Part shown: one piece after another, positions 40,363-49,880 of the stretch | How positions within the stretch are numbered: the first letter of the stretch is position 1 | How the letters are laid out: each line of letters opens with the position of its first letter | From: Reyranella sp. | GTDB lineage: Bacteria; Pseudomonadota; Alphaproteobacteria; Reyranellales; Reyranellaceae | Reading direction: 5' to 3' | Length of the DNA: 64,000 nt | Assembly: GCA_019750135.1 (NCBI GenBank) | Contig: JAIEOV010000018.1 | Location: 186,001 to 250,000 of the forward strand | The notes under the pieces: generated by a model | Database searches by the model: none | What the model was told of the DNA's origin: nothing | The model's input: only the letters and a program-made list of their open reading frames with translations | Position numbers and translations under genes: made by a program

Positions 40363-40794
40363 ATGACGGAACCCGCCGAGCGCACGGCCGCCTGCAGCTG
40401 CGGCCAGTTGCGCATTCGCACGACAGGTGCGCCAAGCATCGTCTCGTCCTGCCATTGCCTGGAGTGCCAGCGACGCACCGGCTCGCTGTTCGGCGCTCAG
40501 GCCTTCTTTCCACGCGACGGCATCGCCGCAATCGAAGGCGAGCGCAGCACGTACCGGCGCCAAGCCGACAGCGGCGCCGGGCTCGCCTTCCATTTCTGCC
40601 CCAAATGCGGCTCGACCGTCTTCTGGGAGAACGAGCGCCTGCCCGACATCGTCAGCATCGCGATCGGCGCCTTCGCCGATCCGCAATTCCCGCCGCCGGT
40701 GCGTACCGTCTTCACCCGGACGAAGCACGACTGGCTCGCCTTTCCCGACATCCCCCACCATCCGGAGAGCCCGGCGACGCTGGTGCCTCGGTAA
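40363..40794 (+). CDS. GFA/CENP-V domain zinc protein
   Basis: From ATG 40363 the 143-residue protein has the GFA pattern: CSCGQLRI, then CHCLECQRRTGS, and CPKCGSTVFWE. These are the cysteines of two zinc sites found in glutathione-dependent formaldehyde-activating enzymes and many relatives of unknown role. Length is typical. The ORF extends upstream to 40309 but crosses the start region of the divergent gene. It ends at a strong hairpin shared with the convergent amidohydrolase. Confidence 0.87.
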   Translation: MTEPAERTAACSCGQLRIRTTGAPSIVSSCHCLECQRRTGSLFGAQAFFPRDGIAAIEGERSTYRRQADSGAGLAFHFCPKCGSTVFWENERLPDIVSIAIGAFADPQFPPPVRTVFTRTKHDWLAFPDIPHHPESPATLVPR

Positions 40795-40796
40795 TG

Positions 40797-40823
40797 GGAG
40801 CGCGGGCCAGAGGCCCGCGCTCC
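40797..40823. terminator. Perfect 12-bp stem hairpin between convergent genes
   Basis: GGAGCGCGGGCC (40797-40808) pairs exactly with 40812-40823 around the 3-base loop AGA. It starts 2 bases after the GFA stop and ends 2 bases before the amidohydrolase stop. The core GCGGGCCAGAGGCCCGC recurs at 48196-48212. Bidirectional termination is likely, although T-runs are short. Confidence 0.75.
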
Positions 40824-40825
40824 TG

Positions 40826-42061
40826 TTAGACGAGCTCGTTCTTATAAATCTCGCCGGCCTTCATGATGAGCTTGAGGTGCCGCTCGGGATCGAGCAGCAC
40901 GTCGAGATCGGCCAGCGGATTGCCGTCGACCACCAGCAGGTCGGCATGGGCGCCCTCGGCGATGACGCCCAGCATGCCCTTCTCCATCAGCAGCTCGGCA
41001 TTGACCGCGGTCGCCGAGCGCAGGATGTCGGCCGGCCGGTCGAGGTCGCGGCGCATCTCGAACTCGCGCAGCTGGCACTTCTGCGCCTCCGGTCCCCACA
41101 GGTCGGTGCCGAAGCCGATCGGCACCTTGTGCTTGCGCGCCCAGCCATAGACCTGGCGGCCGCGCTCGATGGTGCGCTCGAGATTGCCGACGATGGTCGG
41201 CGACAGATGCTCGTGGTCCGCACTTTCGACGCGCTGCACCAGGGAGATGAAGGTCGGCACGTAGAACGCCCGGTGCTCGGCCATCATCGCCACGGTCGCT
41301 TCGCTCACGAAGTTGGCGTGCTCGATCGACCGCACGCCGGCCGCCAGGCAGCGCCGCACGCCCTCGTCGGTATATACATGCGCCATCACGTAGGTGCCGC
41401 GCGCCGCCGCCTCCTCGACCGCTGCCCGCAGTTCCTCCGGCGTGAACTCGTAGCGCGTCGCATGGCCTTCGGCCGGGAATACCACACCGCCCGAGGCGAA
41501 CAGCTTGATCTGCGTGGCGCCGCGGCGCAACTCTTCACGCGCGGCCTTGCGGATGGCGTCGGTGCCGTCGGTGATCACCGACATGACGGAGAACGGCCCG
41601 ACATGGCCGCAGGGATCGGTCTCCTCGTCGGGCGTGCGGAAGTCGGCGCCGCCGCCGGTCTGGGTCAGCGCCCGCCCGGAATAATAGAGCCGCGGCCCGA
41701 TGATCTGGCCCTCGGCCAGCAGCCGCGCGGTGGCGTGGTCGGCGCCGCCCGCCTCGCGGATGGTGGTGTAGCCGTCCATCAGGCAGTTGCGCAGGTAGTT
41801 GGCCGAGGCGATGGCGATGTCGGCCGCCGGGTTGGCGATGTTCTTGGGCGTCAGCGACAGGCCGGTGATATGGGCGTGGGCGTCGATCAGGCCCGGCATC
41901 AGCGTGCGGCCGGCGACATCGATCACCTTGGCGCCGCCCGCGGCAATCGCCCTGGATATCTGGGCGATGCGGCCGTCGCTCACGAGCACGTTGAAACCGC
42001 GCTGCAGATCGCCGAACCCGTCCAGCACCAGATTTGCGTTGGTGAAAAGCGTCTGCGACAT
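40826..42061 (-). CDS. Metal-dependent amidohydrolase (imidazolonepropionase/prolidase-like)
   Basis: The 411-residue TIM-barrel protein has the N-terminal metal motif GLIDAHAHITG (H62, H64), a Lys-containing segment ATQIKLFASGG, His residues in VMAHVYTDEG and SIEHANF, and the Asp in GFGTDLWG. This matches the group with Xaa-Pro dipeptidase-like and organophosphate/carbamate-hydrolysing members. Substrate is unknown. The start codon lies about 6 bases after a TATACT box, which suggests a leaderless mRNA. Confidence 0.88.
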   Translation of the reverse strand: MSQTLFTNANLVLDGFGDLQRGFNVLVSDGRIAQISRAIAAGGAKVIDVAGRTLMPGLIDAHAHITGLSLTPKNIANPAADIAIASANYLRNCLMDGYTTIREAGGADHATARLLAEGQIIGPRLYYSGRALTQTGGGADFRTPDEETDPCGHVGPFSVMSVITDGTDAIRKAAREELRRGATQIKLFASGGVVFPAEGHATRYEFTPEELRAAVEEAAARGTYVMAHVYTDEGVRRCLAAGVRSIEHANFVSEATVAMMAEHRAFYVPTFISLVQRVESADHEHLSPTIVGNLERTIERGRQVYGWARKHKVPIGFGTDLWGPEAQKCQLREFEMRRDLDRPADILRSATAVNAELLMEKGMLGVIAEGAHADLLVVDGNPLADLDVLLDPERHLKLIMKAGEIYKNELV

Positions 42062-42090
42062 GCAGTCAGTATATCATCGGCCGTGACTGC
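42062..42090. promoter_or_regulatory. Divergent promoter/operator with 7-bp inverted repeat
   Basis: The 39-base gap between the amidohydrolase and crotonase starts contains GCAGTCA (42062-42068) and TGACTGC (42084-42090), a perfect inverted repeat with a 15-base AT-richer centre (gtatatcat). On the minus strand TATACT lies 6 bases before the amidohydrolase ATG. On the plus strand RBS cggagga precedes ATG 42101. One site could control both genes. Confidence 0.5.
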
Positions 42091-42100
42091 CGGAGGAAGA

Positions 42101-42871
42101 ATGGAATTCGCCAACCTGGACTATGCCGTCGTCGATCGCGTCGCCGAGATCACCATGCGCCGCGAGCCGGTGAACGCCATCAATCACGCCCTGATCGAGG
42201 ACATCAACAATGCCTACCGCAAGGCCAAGGACGATCCCGGGGTGCGGGCCGTCATCCTGACCAGCGCCTGCGAGCGCTCGTTCAGCGCCGGCATGGACCT
42301 TGCGATGATCCGCAACAAGCGCGGTCTCGACCTGCGTCGCTACCTGGAGAAGCTCTATTTCGAAATGCACGACCTGCAGTACCGCCTGGGCAAGCCGACC
42401 ATCGCCGCCCTGACCGGCCCGGCGCGCGCCGCCGGCGTGACGCTCGCGGTCTCGTGCGACGTGCTGATCGCCGCCGACACGGCGAGCCTGGGCTACCCGG
42501 AGATCCTGGTCGGCGTGATCCCGGCCATGCATTTCGTCCACCTGCCGCGCCAGATCGGTCGCCACAAGGCCTTCGAACTGCTGTTCAGCGGCAAGCCGGT
42601 ATCGGCCGAAGACGCCTGCGCCATGGGCCTGGTCAACAAGGTGGTGCCGGCGGCCGAGGTGAAGGAAGAGGCGCGCCGCGTGGCTCGCGACTTCGCCGCC
42701 AAATCTCCGCTGGTCATGCAGCTCGCACGCGACTCGTTCATGCGCGCCAACGACTTCGAGTATCGTCGCGCCATCGAGAATGTGGTCGAGACGATCTGCA
42801 ATATCATCGAGACCGATGACGCCCAGGAGGGGCTGAATGCCTTCAACGAGAAGCGGCCCCCTAACTGGTGA
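42101..42871 (+). CDS. Enoyl-CoA hydratase/isomerase (crotonase) family protein
   Basis: ATG 42101 has RBS cggaggaa; the very long frame upstream is not coding. The 256-residue protein has the oxyanion-hole segment [10 protein letters not shown] and the second loop [17 protein letters not shown], then [10 protein letters not shown]. Of the two catalytic glutamates of rat enoyl-CoA hydratase, the later one is kept (E134 in PEI), but the earlier one, in GGGCELA, is Thr here (AAGVTLA). It may thus be an isomerase, hydrolase or other crotonase rather than a standard hydratase. It overlaps queC by 35 bases. Confidence 0.86.
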   Translation: MEFANLDYAVVDRVAEITMRREPVNAINHALIEDINNAYRKAKDDPGVRAVILTSACERSFSAGMDLAMIRNKRGLDLRRYLEKLYFEMHDLQYRLGKPTIAALTGPARAAGVTLAVSCDVLIAADTASLGYPEILVGVIPAMHFVHLPRQIGRHKAFELLFSGKPVSAEDACAMGLVNKVVPAAEVKEEARRVARDFAAKSPLVMQLARDSFMRANDFEYRRAIENVVETICNIIETDDAQEGLNAFNEKRPPNW

Positions 42872-43562
42872 GGAGTCGTCGGCCCTGGTGCTGTTTTCCG
42901 GCGGCCAGGATTCGACGACCTGCCTTGCCTGGGCCTTGTCGCGCTACCAACGGGTCGAGACCATCGGCTTCGACTACGGCCAGCGGCACGCGGTCGAGAT
43001 GGAGGTGCGCGAGCCGGTGCGCCAGCGAATCGCCGGCCTGTCGGCCGAGTGGAGCCGCAAGCTCGGGCCCGACCGCGTCGTGTCGCTCGATGCTCTGGGC
43101 CAGGTGAGCATCAGCGCGCTCACCGCCGATCTGCCGATGGAAAAGCGACCGGACGGTCTTCCCAGCACCTTCGTGCCCGGCCGCAACCTGGTGTTCCTGA
43201 CCTTCGCCGCGATCACCGCCTATCAGCGCGGCCTGAAATACGTCGTGGCCGGCGTCTGCGAGACCGATTTCTCGGGCTATCCGGACTGCCGCGACGACAC
43301 GGTCAAGGCGCTGCAGGTCGCGATCAATCTCGGCATGGAATCGCGGCTGGTGCTGGAGACGCCGCTGATGTGGATCGACAAGGCCGACACCTGGCGACTG
43401 GCCGAGCGGCTGGGCGGCCAGGGACTGGTCGATCTCATCGTCGAGGAGACGCATACCTGTTACCTCGGCGATCGCGAGCATCGCCACGCCTGGGGTGTGG
43501 GCTGCGGCACCTGCGATGCCTGCCGGCTCAGGGCCGGCGGCTGGTCGCGGTTTCGAGGATGA
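42837..43562 (+). CDS. queC: 7-cyano-7-deazaguanine synthase
   Basis: The 241-residue enzyme has the PP-loop [13 protein letters not shown] (18-30), [11 protein letters not shown], and the zinc cysteines C208, C223, C226 and C229 in HTCYLGDR...GCGTCDACR. QueC converts 7-carboxy-7-deazaguanine to preQ0 using ATP and ammonia, in the queuosine pathway or in 7-deazaguanine DNA modification. No queD, queE, queF, folE or dpd genes are present. Its 5' end overlaps the crotonase gene by 35 bases and its 3' end overlaps the convergent amidase by 35 bases. A start further inside, near [10 protein letters not shown], is possible. Confidence 0.93.
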   Translation: MPSTRSGPLTGEESSALVLFSGGQDSTTCLAWALSRYQRVETIGFDYGQRHAVEMEVREPVRQRIAGLSAEWSRKLGPDRVVSLDALGQVSISALTADLPMEKRPDGLPSTFVPGRNLVFLTFAAITAYQRGLKYVVAGVCETDFSGYPDCRDDTVKALQVAINLGMESRLVLETPLMWIDKADTWRLAERLGGQGLVDLIVEETHTCYLGDREHRHAWGVGCGTCDACRLRAGGWSRFRG

Positions 43563-44736
43563 CGGCAAGCGCCAGCAGGTCGAGGTCGCGGCCGGGCGGG
43601 CCGATCAGGGACAGGCCGACCGGCGCGCCGTCGACGGTGGCGGCCGGCATGCTGATCTGCGGCAGGCCGGCGAGCCCGGCGATGCAGGTGAGGCGTTGCG
43701 CGCGCTGGCGGAACGCCTCGACCGCCTCGCCGGTGGCGCTGCGCAGCGGCGCGGGGCCGGGCGCGGTCGGCAGGCAGATCACACCGTCGTTGCCCAGCAT
43801 GTCGCGCAGGCGCTGGGTGATCTTGCTGCGCGCGGCCCGGTCGGCCGCGAGGTCGAGCGTCGCGGCTTCCTTGGCGTAGGCGAAGCGGTCGGCGATGGCC
43901 GGCCCGAAAACCGGTTTGGCGGCCTCGATCCACGCGCCGTTCACGCCCCAAGTCTCAGCGGCCGACAGGCGGCGGAACTGTGTGCGCCAGGCCTCCAGTC
44001 CGTCGGGCGCGACGCGCACCGGCTCGGCGCGCCCGAACTGCTGCGAGACGGCTGTGAAGGCGGGCGCCAGCGCCTCCACCGTCGCGGCGTCGGTCTCGGC
44101 ATCGGCGTCGAGGCTGCGCATCAGGCGCCGCAACGGCGGCCGCGACTTGGCTGCCGGCGGCAACAGCAGCCCACCGATATCGGCAAACAGCCGTGCCTCG
44201 CGGGCGAACCAGCCCAGCACGTCGAGGCTCGGCATGAAGGGCACGATACCGTCGAGCGGCATGATGCCGTGTGTGGTACGGATCCCGTAGACGCCGCAAT
44301 AGCTTGCCGGGATGCGTACCGAACCGCCCGAGTCGGTGCCCAGCGCGAAGTCGCAGAGGCGGGCGGAGACGGCCGAAGCCGAGCCGCTCGACGAACCGCC
44401 GGGCACGCGGTCGGGCGCCGCGCCGTTCAGCGGTGTGCCGTAGTGGAAGTTGTCGCCGTTCAGGCTGTAGGCGAGCTCGTCGCTGATCGTCTTTCCAATC
44501 ATGGTGGCGCCGGCTGCCAACAGGGTCGTGACGCACGGCGCCGTCGCCGTGGCGGGCGCGTGGGTCTCGAGCCAGCGTGGATTGCCCGAGCCCGTGACGT
44601 GGCCGGCGATATCGATGAAGTCCTTGACTGCGAAGGTGCGGCCCGCGAGTGGTCCCGTCGCCGCACCGGGCAGGCCAAAGCGACCGTGCGGTACAAAAGC
44701 GCCGGCGGTGTCCTTGAAATCGGCGAGTGGACTCAT
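43528..44736 (-). CDS. Amidase signature family enzyme
   Basis: The 402-residue protein has the Ser-cisSer-Lys triad: K38 in GRTFAVKDF, the cis-Ser in PGGSSSGSA (115-117) and the nucleophile S139 in [13 protein letters not shown]. Amidases of this family hydrolyse aryl or alkyl amides. Its start overlaps the stop of the upstream Rieske oxygenase gene by 4 bases, so the two are translationally coupled. Its last 35 bases run through the end of queC on the opposite strand. Confidence 0.92.
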   Translation of the reverse strand: MSPLADFKDTAGAFVPHGRFGLPGAATGPLAGRTFAVKDFIDIAGHVTGSGNPRWLETHAPATATAPCVTTLLAAGATMIGKTISDELAYSLNGDNFHYGTPLNGAAPDRVPGGSSSGSASAVSARLCDFALGTDSGGSVRIPASYCGVYGIRTTHGIMPLDGIVPFMPSLDVLGWFAREARLFADIGGLLLPPAAKSRPPLRRLMRSLDADAETDAATVEALAPAFTAVSQQFGRAEPVRVAPDGLEAWRTQFRRLSAAETWGVNGAWIEAAKPVFGPAIADRFAYAKEAATLDLAADRAARSKITQRLRDMLGNDGVICLPTAPGPAPLRSATGEAVEAFRQRAQRLTCIAGLAGLPQISMPAATVDGAPVGLSLIGPPGRDLDLLALAVILETATSRRP

Positions 44737-46004
44737 TCAGCGGCCTCGGCCCTCGTCGGCATCGGGTAGTTGCGCCGTCGCGCCTCGGCACGATAGCGCA
44801 CCGCCAGCCACCTGTTGAACTGGCTCAGCGTCTCCTCGAGGTAGGAAAAGCGGCCGCGCGGCGCGAAACGCGAATGCTTGGCGCGCTGCATGGCGAGGTT
44901 GACGGTGGTGTCCTGCTCGCCGAGCTGGCGCGATCCCTCCATCATGCGGGCAGCGCGGGCGCGGAAATCGGGCAGGGCGACAGTACTCTTTGGCATGCAC
45001 CAGCCGCCCGTCGTGAACAGCCCGCCGCCGACCTTCAGGCTCGCCGGCCCCTGCGGGAAGACCAGCCCGTAGCACAGCATGTCGGGCATGAAGATGATGT
45101 TCATGTTGGGCGGCACCATGCCGAAGCCTACCCGGTTCCTCTGCTTCTCGCTGAGAGAATCGATGATCGGAAAGAGCGCGGGCGCGGCCCAGCCATTCTC
45201 GGTCAGGCTGCCGTCGCGCTCGAGGAACGGCACGTAGCGGACGATCACGTTGTCGTCGGGCCCGCGCCACGGATCGAACTCCACGCCGGTCGAGGGCGCG
45301 AAGTCGTGGATGATCGGGTGCACGAACTGGGTGTGATAGGGCTCGATGTAGTTCTCGAGCAGCATCTTCCAGTTCCATGGCAGCGGCTCGGCGGTGATCT
45401 CGGGCGCGACCGTCACCATGCTGTCGAGATCGTAGCCCGCCATGTAGGGCTCGAGCTTGGCCATGGTCGGCGCCAGGGGCCGGGCGGCCGGATCGAAGTT
45501 CACGAAGATGAAGCCGTACCACAGCTCGACCTTGAGCTGAGGCAGCGCCTCGGTGCGCTTGAGCTCGGCCAGGCTCGTGGTCTGGCCCATGTGCGGCGCG
45601 CCGATGAACTCGCCGGCGAGCCCGTAGGTCCAGCGATGATAGGGGCAGGTGAAAGCGCGCGTATTGCCCGTGCACTCCTCTTTCAGCGTGTGCCCGCGAT
45701 GGCGGCAGAGCGCCGACATGGCGCGGATTTCACCGTCCTCGCCGCGCACCACCAGGATCGGCTCGTCGGCCAGGGTGAGCGCCATGTAGTCGCCGGGCGC
45801 GGGGATCTGCTGGGCGCGGCCGACACAGAGCCACGAGTGCATATACACCGCCGCCATCTCGAATTCGTAGAAGGCGGCCGACATATAGGCTTCGGGCGGT
45901 AGCACGCGGGCGCTGTCGACCGGCCGGTCCGAGGCATCCAGGCCCTCGAGCACCCGGGCGACATCGGGATGCAGCGGTGCGGGCTGTCTGGCGATGGCTG
46001 ACAT
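44733..46004 (-). CDS. Rieske non-haem iron oxygenase, alpha subunit
   Basis: ATG 46004 follows a good RBS (agggaggc), so it is preferred to the upstream ATG at 46022. The 423-residue protein has Rieske ligands C100/H102 (CRHRG) and C120/H123 (CPYHRW), and the iron motif [13 protein letters not shown] with Glu in place of the usual bridging Asp. It has a central alpha/beta domain with [11 protein letters not shown]. It resembles choline/carnitine-type and other alpha-only Rieske oxygenases. With the amidase it forms an operon that may open and oxidise an amide-bearing substrate. Confidence 0.9.
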   Translation of the reverse strand: MSAIARQPAPLHPDVARVLEGLDASDRPVDSARVLPPEAYMSAAFYEFEMAAVYMHSWLCVGRAQQIPAPGDYMALTLADEPILVVRGEDGEIRAMSALCRHRGHTLKEECTGNTRAFTCPYHRWTYGLAGEFIGAPHMGQTTSLAELKRTEALPQLKVELWYGFIFVNFDPAARPLAPTMAKLEPYMAGYDLDSMVTVAPEITAEPLPWNWKMLLENYIEPYHTQFVHPIIHDFAPSTGVEFDPWRGPDDNVIVRYVPFLERDGSLTENGWAAPALFPIIDSLSEKQRNRVGFGMVPPNMNIIFMPDMLCYGLVFPQGPASLKVGGGLFTTGGWCMPKSTVALPDFRARAARMMEGSRQLGEQDTTVNLAMQRAKHSRFAPRGRFSYLEETLSQFNRWLAVRYRAEARRRNYPMPTRAEAAE

Positions 46005-46130
46005 GATGCCTCCCTGGATCACGCCGGCTGTCGACCGGCGGAATTCATAGCTGCATCAAACGTGCCACTTCCAATTCACCAGGGTCTCGCTGAAGCCCCC
46101 GTCCGGCTCGGCCGGAATGCACGTCGGGTC

Positions 46131-46158
46131 CTTGAAACTTCCCCAAGCGCTCCCAAAT
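46131..46158 (+). promoter_or_regulatory. Candidate heat-shock (RpoH) promoter of htpG
   Basis: CTTGAAA (46131-46137) and CCCAAAT (46152-46158) are separated by 14 bases and lie 78 bases before the htpG start. This fits the sigma-32 pattern CTTGAA-N13-17-CCCCAT with one or two mismatches in the -10 part. A chaperone gene directly downstream makes this reading plausible. No CIRCE element was seen. Confidence 0.45.
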
Positions 46159-46235
46159 CGACCGCCGCGGTCACCTTGGCCCCGGGTCTTTCCGGGGCTA
46201 TAGCCAGTCGACTGAAAGCCAATGGACGGGAACGT

Positions 46236-48110
46236 ATGAACGGCGACGCAACCGGCACGCAATCGCATCAATTCCAGGCGGAGGTCGCCGAGCTCCTCAG
46301 CCTGATGGTCCATTCGGTCTATTCCGAGACCGACGTCTTTCTGCGCGAGCTGATCTCCAACGCCTCCGACGCCCTGGACAAGCTGCGCTACGAGGCGATC
46401 TCCAACCCCGCGCTGCTGGTGGGCGCCGACAAGCTCGCCATCCAGCTGAAGCCGGACGCGGCCGGCAAGACGCTGACCATCTCCGATACCGGCATCGGCA
46501 TGGATCGCCAGGAGCTTCTGGACAATCTCGGCACCGTGGCGCGCTCGGGGACCAAGGCTTTCCTCAAGGGCCTGCAGGACGCCAAGGAAGGGCTCGGCCT
46601 GATCGGCCAGTTCGGCGTCGGCTTCTACTCGGCCTTCATGGTGGCCGACCGCATCGTCGTGACCAGCCGGCGCGCCGGCACGTCGGAGACCTGGGTCTGG
46701 ACGTCGTCGGGCGGCGCGGGCTTCGAGCTGGCGCCGGCCACCGAGGAGCAGGCGGCCCGCGTGCCGCGCGGCACCGAGATCGTCCTGCACCTCAAGGACG
46801 ACGCGGCGCGCTACCTGCAGTCGTACGAGCTCGAGCGGGTCATCCATACCTATTCCGAGCACATCCTGTTCCCGATCGAGCTCGTGGACGACAAGGGCGA
46901 GGCGCGGCAGGTCAACGCCGCCAGCGCGCTGTGGCAGCGGTCGAAGTCGGAGCTGAAGCCGGAGGACTACACCCAGGCCTATCGCTCGATTGCCATGGCG
47001 TTCGACGAGCCGGCGATCACCCTGCACTACAAGGTCGAGGGCCGGCAGGCCTATGCCGTGCTGCTGTTCGTGCCGACCACGCCGCCGTTCGACCTCGGCG
47101 ACCCCGGCCGCAAGGGTCGGGTGAAGCTCTATGTCCGGCGCGTCTACATCACCGACGATGCCGAGCTGCTGCCGTCGTGGCTGCGCTTCGTTCGCGGCGT
47201 CGTCGACAGCGAGGACCTGCCGCTCAACCTGTCGCGCGAGATGCTGCAGAACAACCCGCAGGTGACGCAGATCCGCAACGGCCTCACGGGCCGCGTCGTC
47301 GGCGAGCTGGAAAGCACGGCGACCAAGGAGCCCGAGACCTGGACCAAGATCTGGAACGCTTTCGGCGCGGTCCTGAAGGAGGGGCTCTACGAGGACCAGG
47401 AGCGGCGTGGCCAGCTGCTGGCGCTGGCACGCTTTGGCACCACGGCCGGTGAGAACCGCTCTCTCAAGGACTACGTCGCCGACCTCAAGCCCAACCAGAC
47501 GGAGATCTACTATCTCACGGGCGAGAGCGCCGAGCGGCTGAAGTCCAATCCCAAGCTCGAGGCGGCGCGGGCGCGCGGCGTCGAGGTGTTGCTGCTGACC
47601 GATCCGATCGACGCCTTCTGGACCTCCATGCCGCAGGAGTTCGAGGGCAAGCCGCTGCGCTCGCTGAGCCAGGGTGACGTCGATTTTGGCCTGGTCCCGC
47701 TGCTCGACGACAAGAAGGCCGAGGACCCGGCATCGACCGAAGACGACACCAACATCCTGAAGGCCGTGAAGGACGCGCTGGGCGACAAGGTGTCCGACGT
47801 GCGCGCCTCGCAACGCCTGACCGAGAGCGCCGCCTGCCTGGTCGCCGGTGCCATAGGCCGCGACCGCGAGCTCGATCGCCTGCTGTCGCGCGCCAATCGC
47901 GGCAGCGGCGCCAAGCCGATCCTCGAGCTCAACATGCGCCACGATCTCGTGAAGGCGGTCGGCGGAGCGCCGAACGACGAGGCGGCCGAGCTCGCCAACC
48001 TGCTGCTCGACCAGGCCCATATCCTCGACGGCGAGGTGCCCGCCGATCCGGCCGCCTTCGCCCGCCGCCTCAACACCTTTGTCGTGCGTGGGTTGGGCAA
48101 GAGTTCTTAA
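46236..48110 (+). CDS. htpG: Molecular chaperone HtpG (Hsp90)
   Basis: ATG 46236 fits the family N-terminus ([20 protein letters not shown]); the longer upstream frame is not homologous. The 624-residue protein has the GHKL ATPase motifs E38 ([17 protein letters not shown]), D84 (SDTGIGM), RSGTKAF and [11 protein letters not shown]. The middle-domain catalytic region is [11 protein letters not shown]...[11 protein letters not shown], and a C-terminal dimerisation domain follows. HtpG remodels client proteins in the cytosol. Its stop codon lies in the left arm of a nested palindrome. Confidence 0.97.
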   Translation: MNGDATGTQSHQFQAEVAELLSLMVHSVYSETDVFLRELISNASDALDKLRYEAISNPALLVGADKLAIQLKPDAAGKTLTISDTGIGMDRQELLDNLGTVARSGTKAFLKGLQDAKEGLGLIGQFGVGFYSAFMVADRIVVTSRRAGTSETWVWTSSGGAGFELAPATEEQAARVPRGTEIVLHLKDDAARYLQSYELERVIHTYSEHILFPIELVDDKGEARQVNAASALWQRSKSELKPEDYTQAYRSIAMAFDEPAITLHYKVEGRQAYAVLLFVPTTPPFDLGDPGRKGRVKLYVRRVYITDDAELLPSWLRFVRGVVDSEDLPLNLSREMLQNNPQVTQIRNGLTGRVVGELESTATKEPETWTKIWNAFGAVLKEGLYEDQERRGQLLALARFGTTAGENRSLKDYVADLKPNQTEIYYLTGESAERLKSNPKLEAARARGVEVLLLTDPIDAFWTSMPQEFEGKPLRSLSQGDVDFGLVPLLDDKKAEDPASTEDDTNILKAVKDALGDKVSDVRASQRLTESAACLVAGAIGRDRELDRLLSRANRGSGAKPILELNMRHDLVKAVGGAPNDEAAELANLLLDQAHILDGEVPADPAAFARRLNTFVVRGLGKSS

Positions 48111-48266
48111 GGGAGCGCGGACCTCCGGTCCGCTCATGAAGCAGGCCGCAGGCCTGCGCGGACCGCGGGCGTCCCGCCCGCCTCATGAATTATGAGCGGG
48201 CCAGAGGCCCGCGGTCCGCGCTTCGCTGAAAGACGCTCATGAGCGGACCGGAGGTTCGCGCTCCCC

Positions 48267-48270
<4 letters not shown>
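48107..48270. repeat. Nested palindromic element between htpG and GH13 genes
   Basis: Outer arms 48107-48138 and 48238-48270 are inverted copies of about 31 bases, nearly identical, beginning TTAAGGGAGCGCG. Inside are further hairpins: GCGGACCTCCGGTCCGC (48118-48134), a gcaggccgcaggcctgc stem, gcgggcgtcccgcccgc, and GCGGGCCAGAGGCCCGC (48196-48212). The htpG stop (48108-48110) and the GH13 stop (48267-48269) both fall within the outer arms. It likely acts as a terminator for both genes. Confidence 0.88.
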
Positions 48271-49859
<1,589 letters not shown>

Positions 49860-49880
49860 GCTCAGCGCCTGCTCGTATCC

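Noticed and set aside
42800..42840. preQ1 riboswitch before queC
   Set aside because: The region is inside the crotonase coding sequence, with no space for an aptamer and no recognisable preQ1 motif.
25942..46004. Genomic island or transposon carrying the catabolic genes
   Set aside because: No integrase, transposase, tRNA boundary or direct repeats were found, and base composition looks like that of the neighbours. Dense overlapping genes argue for long residence.
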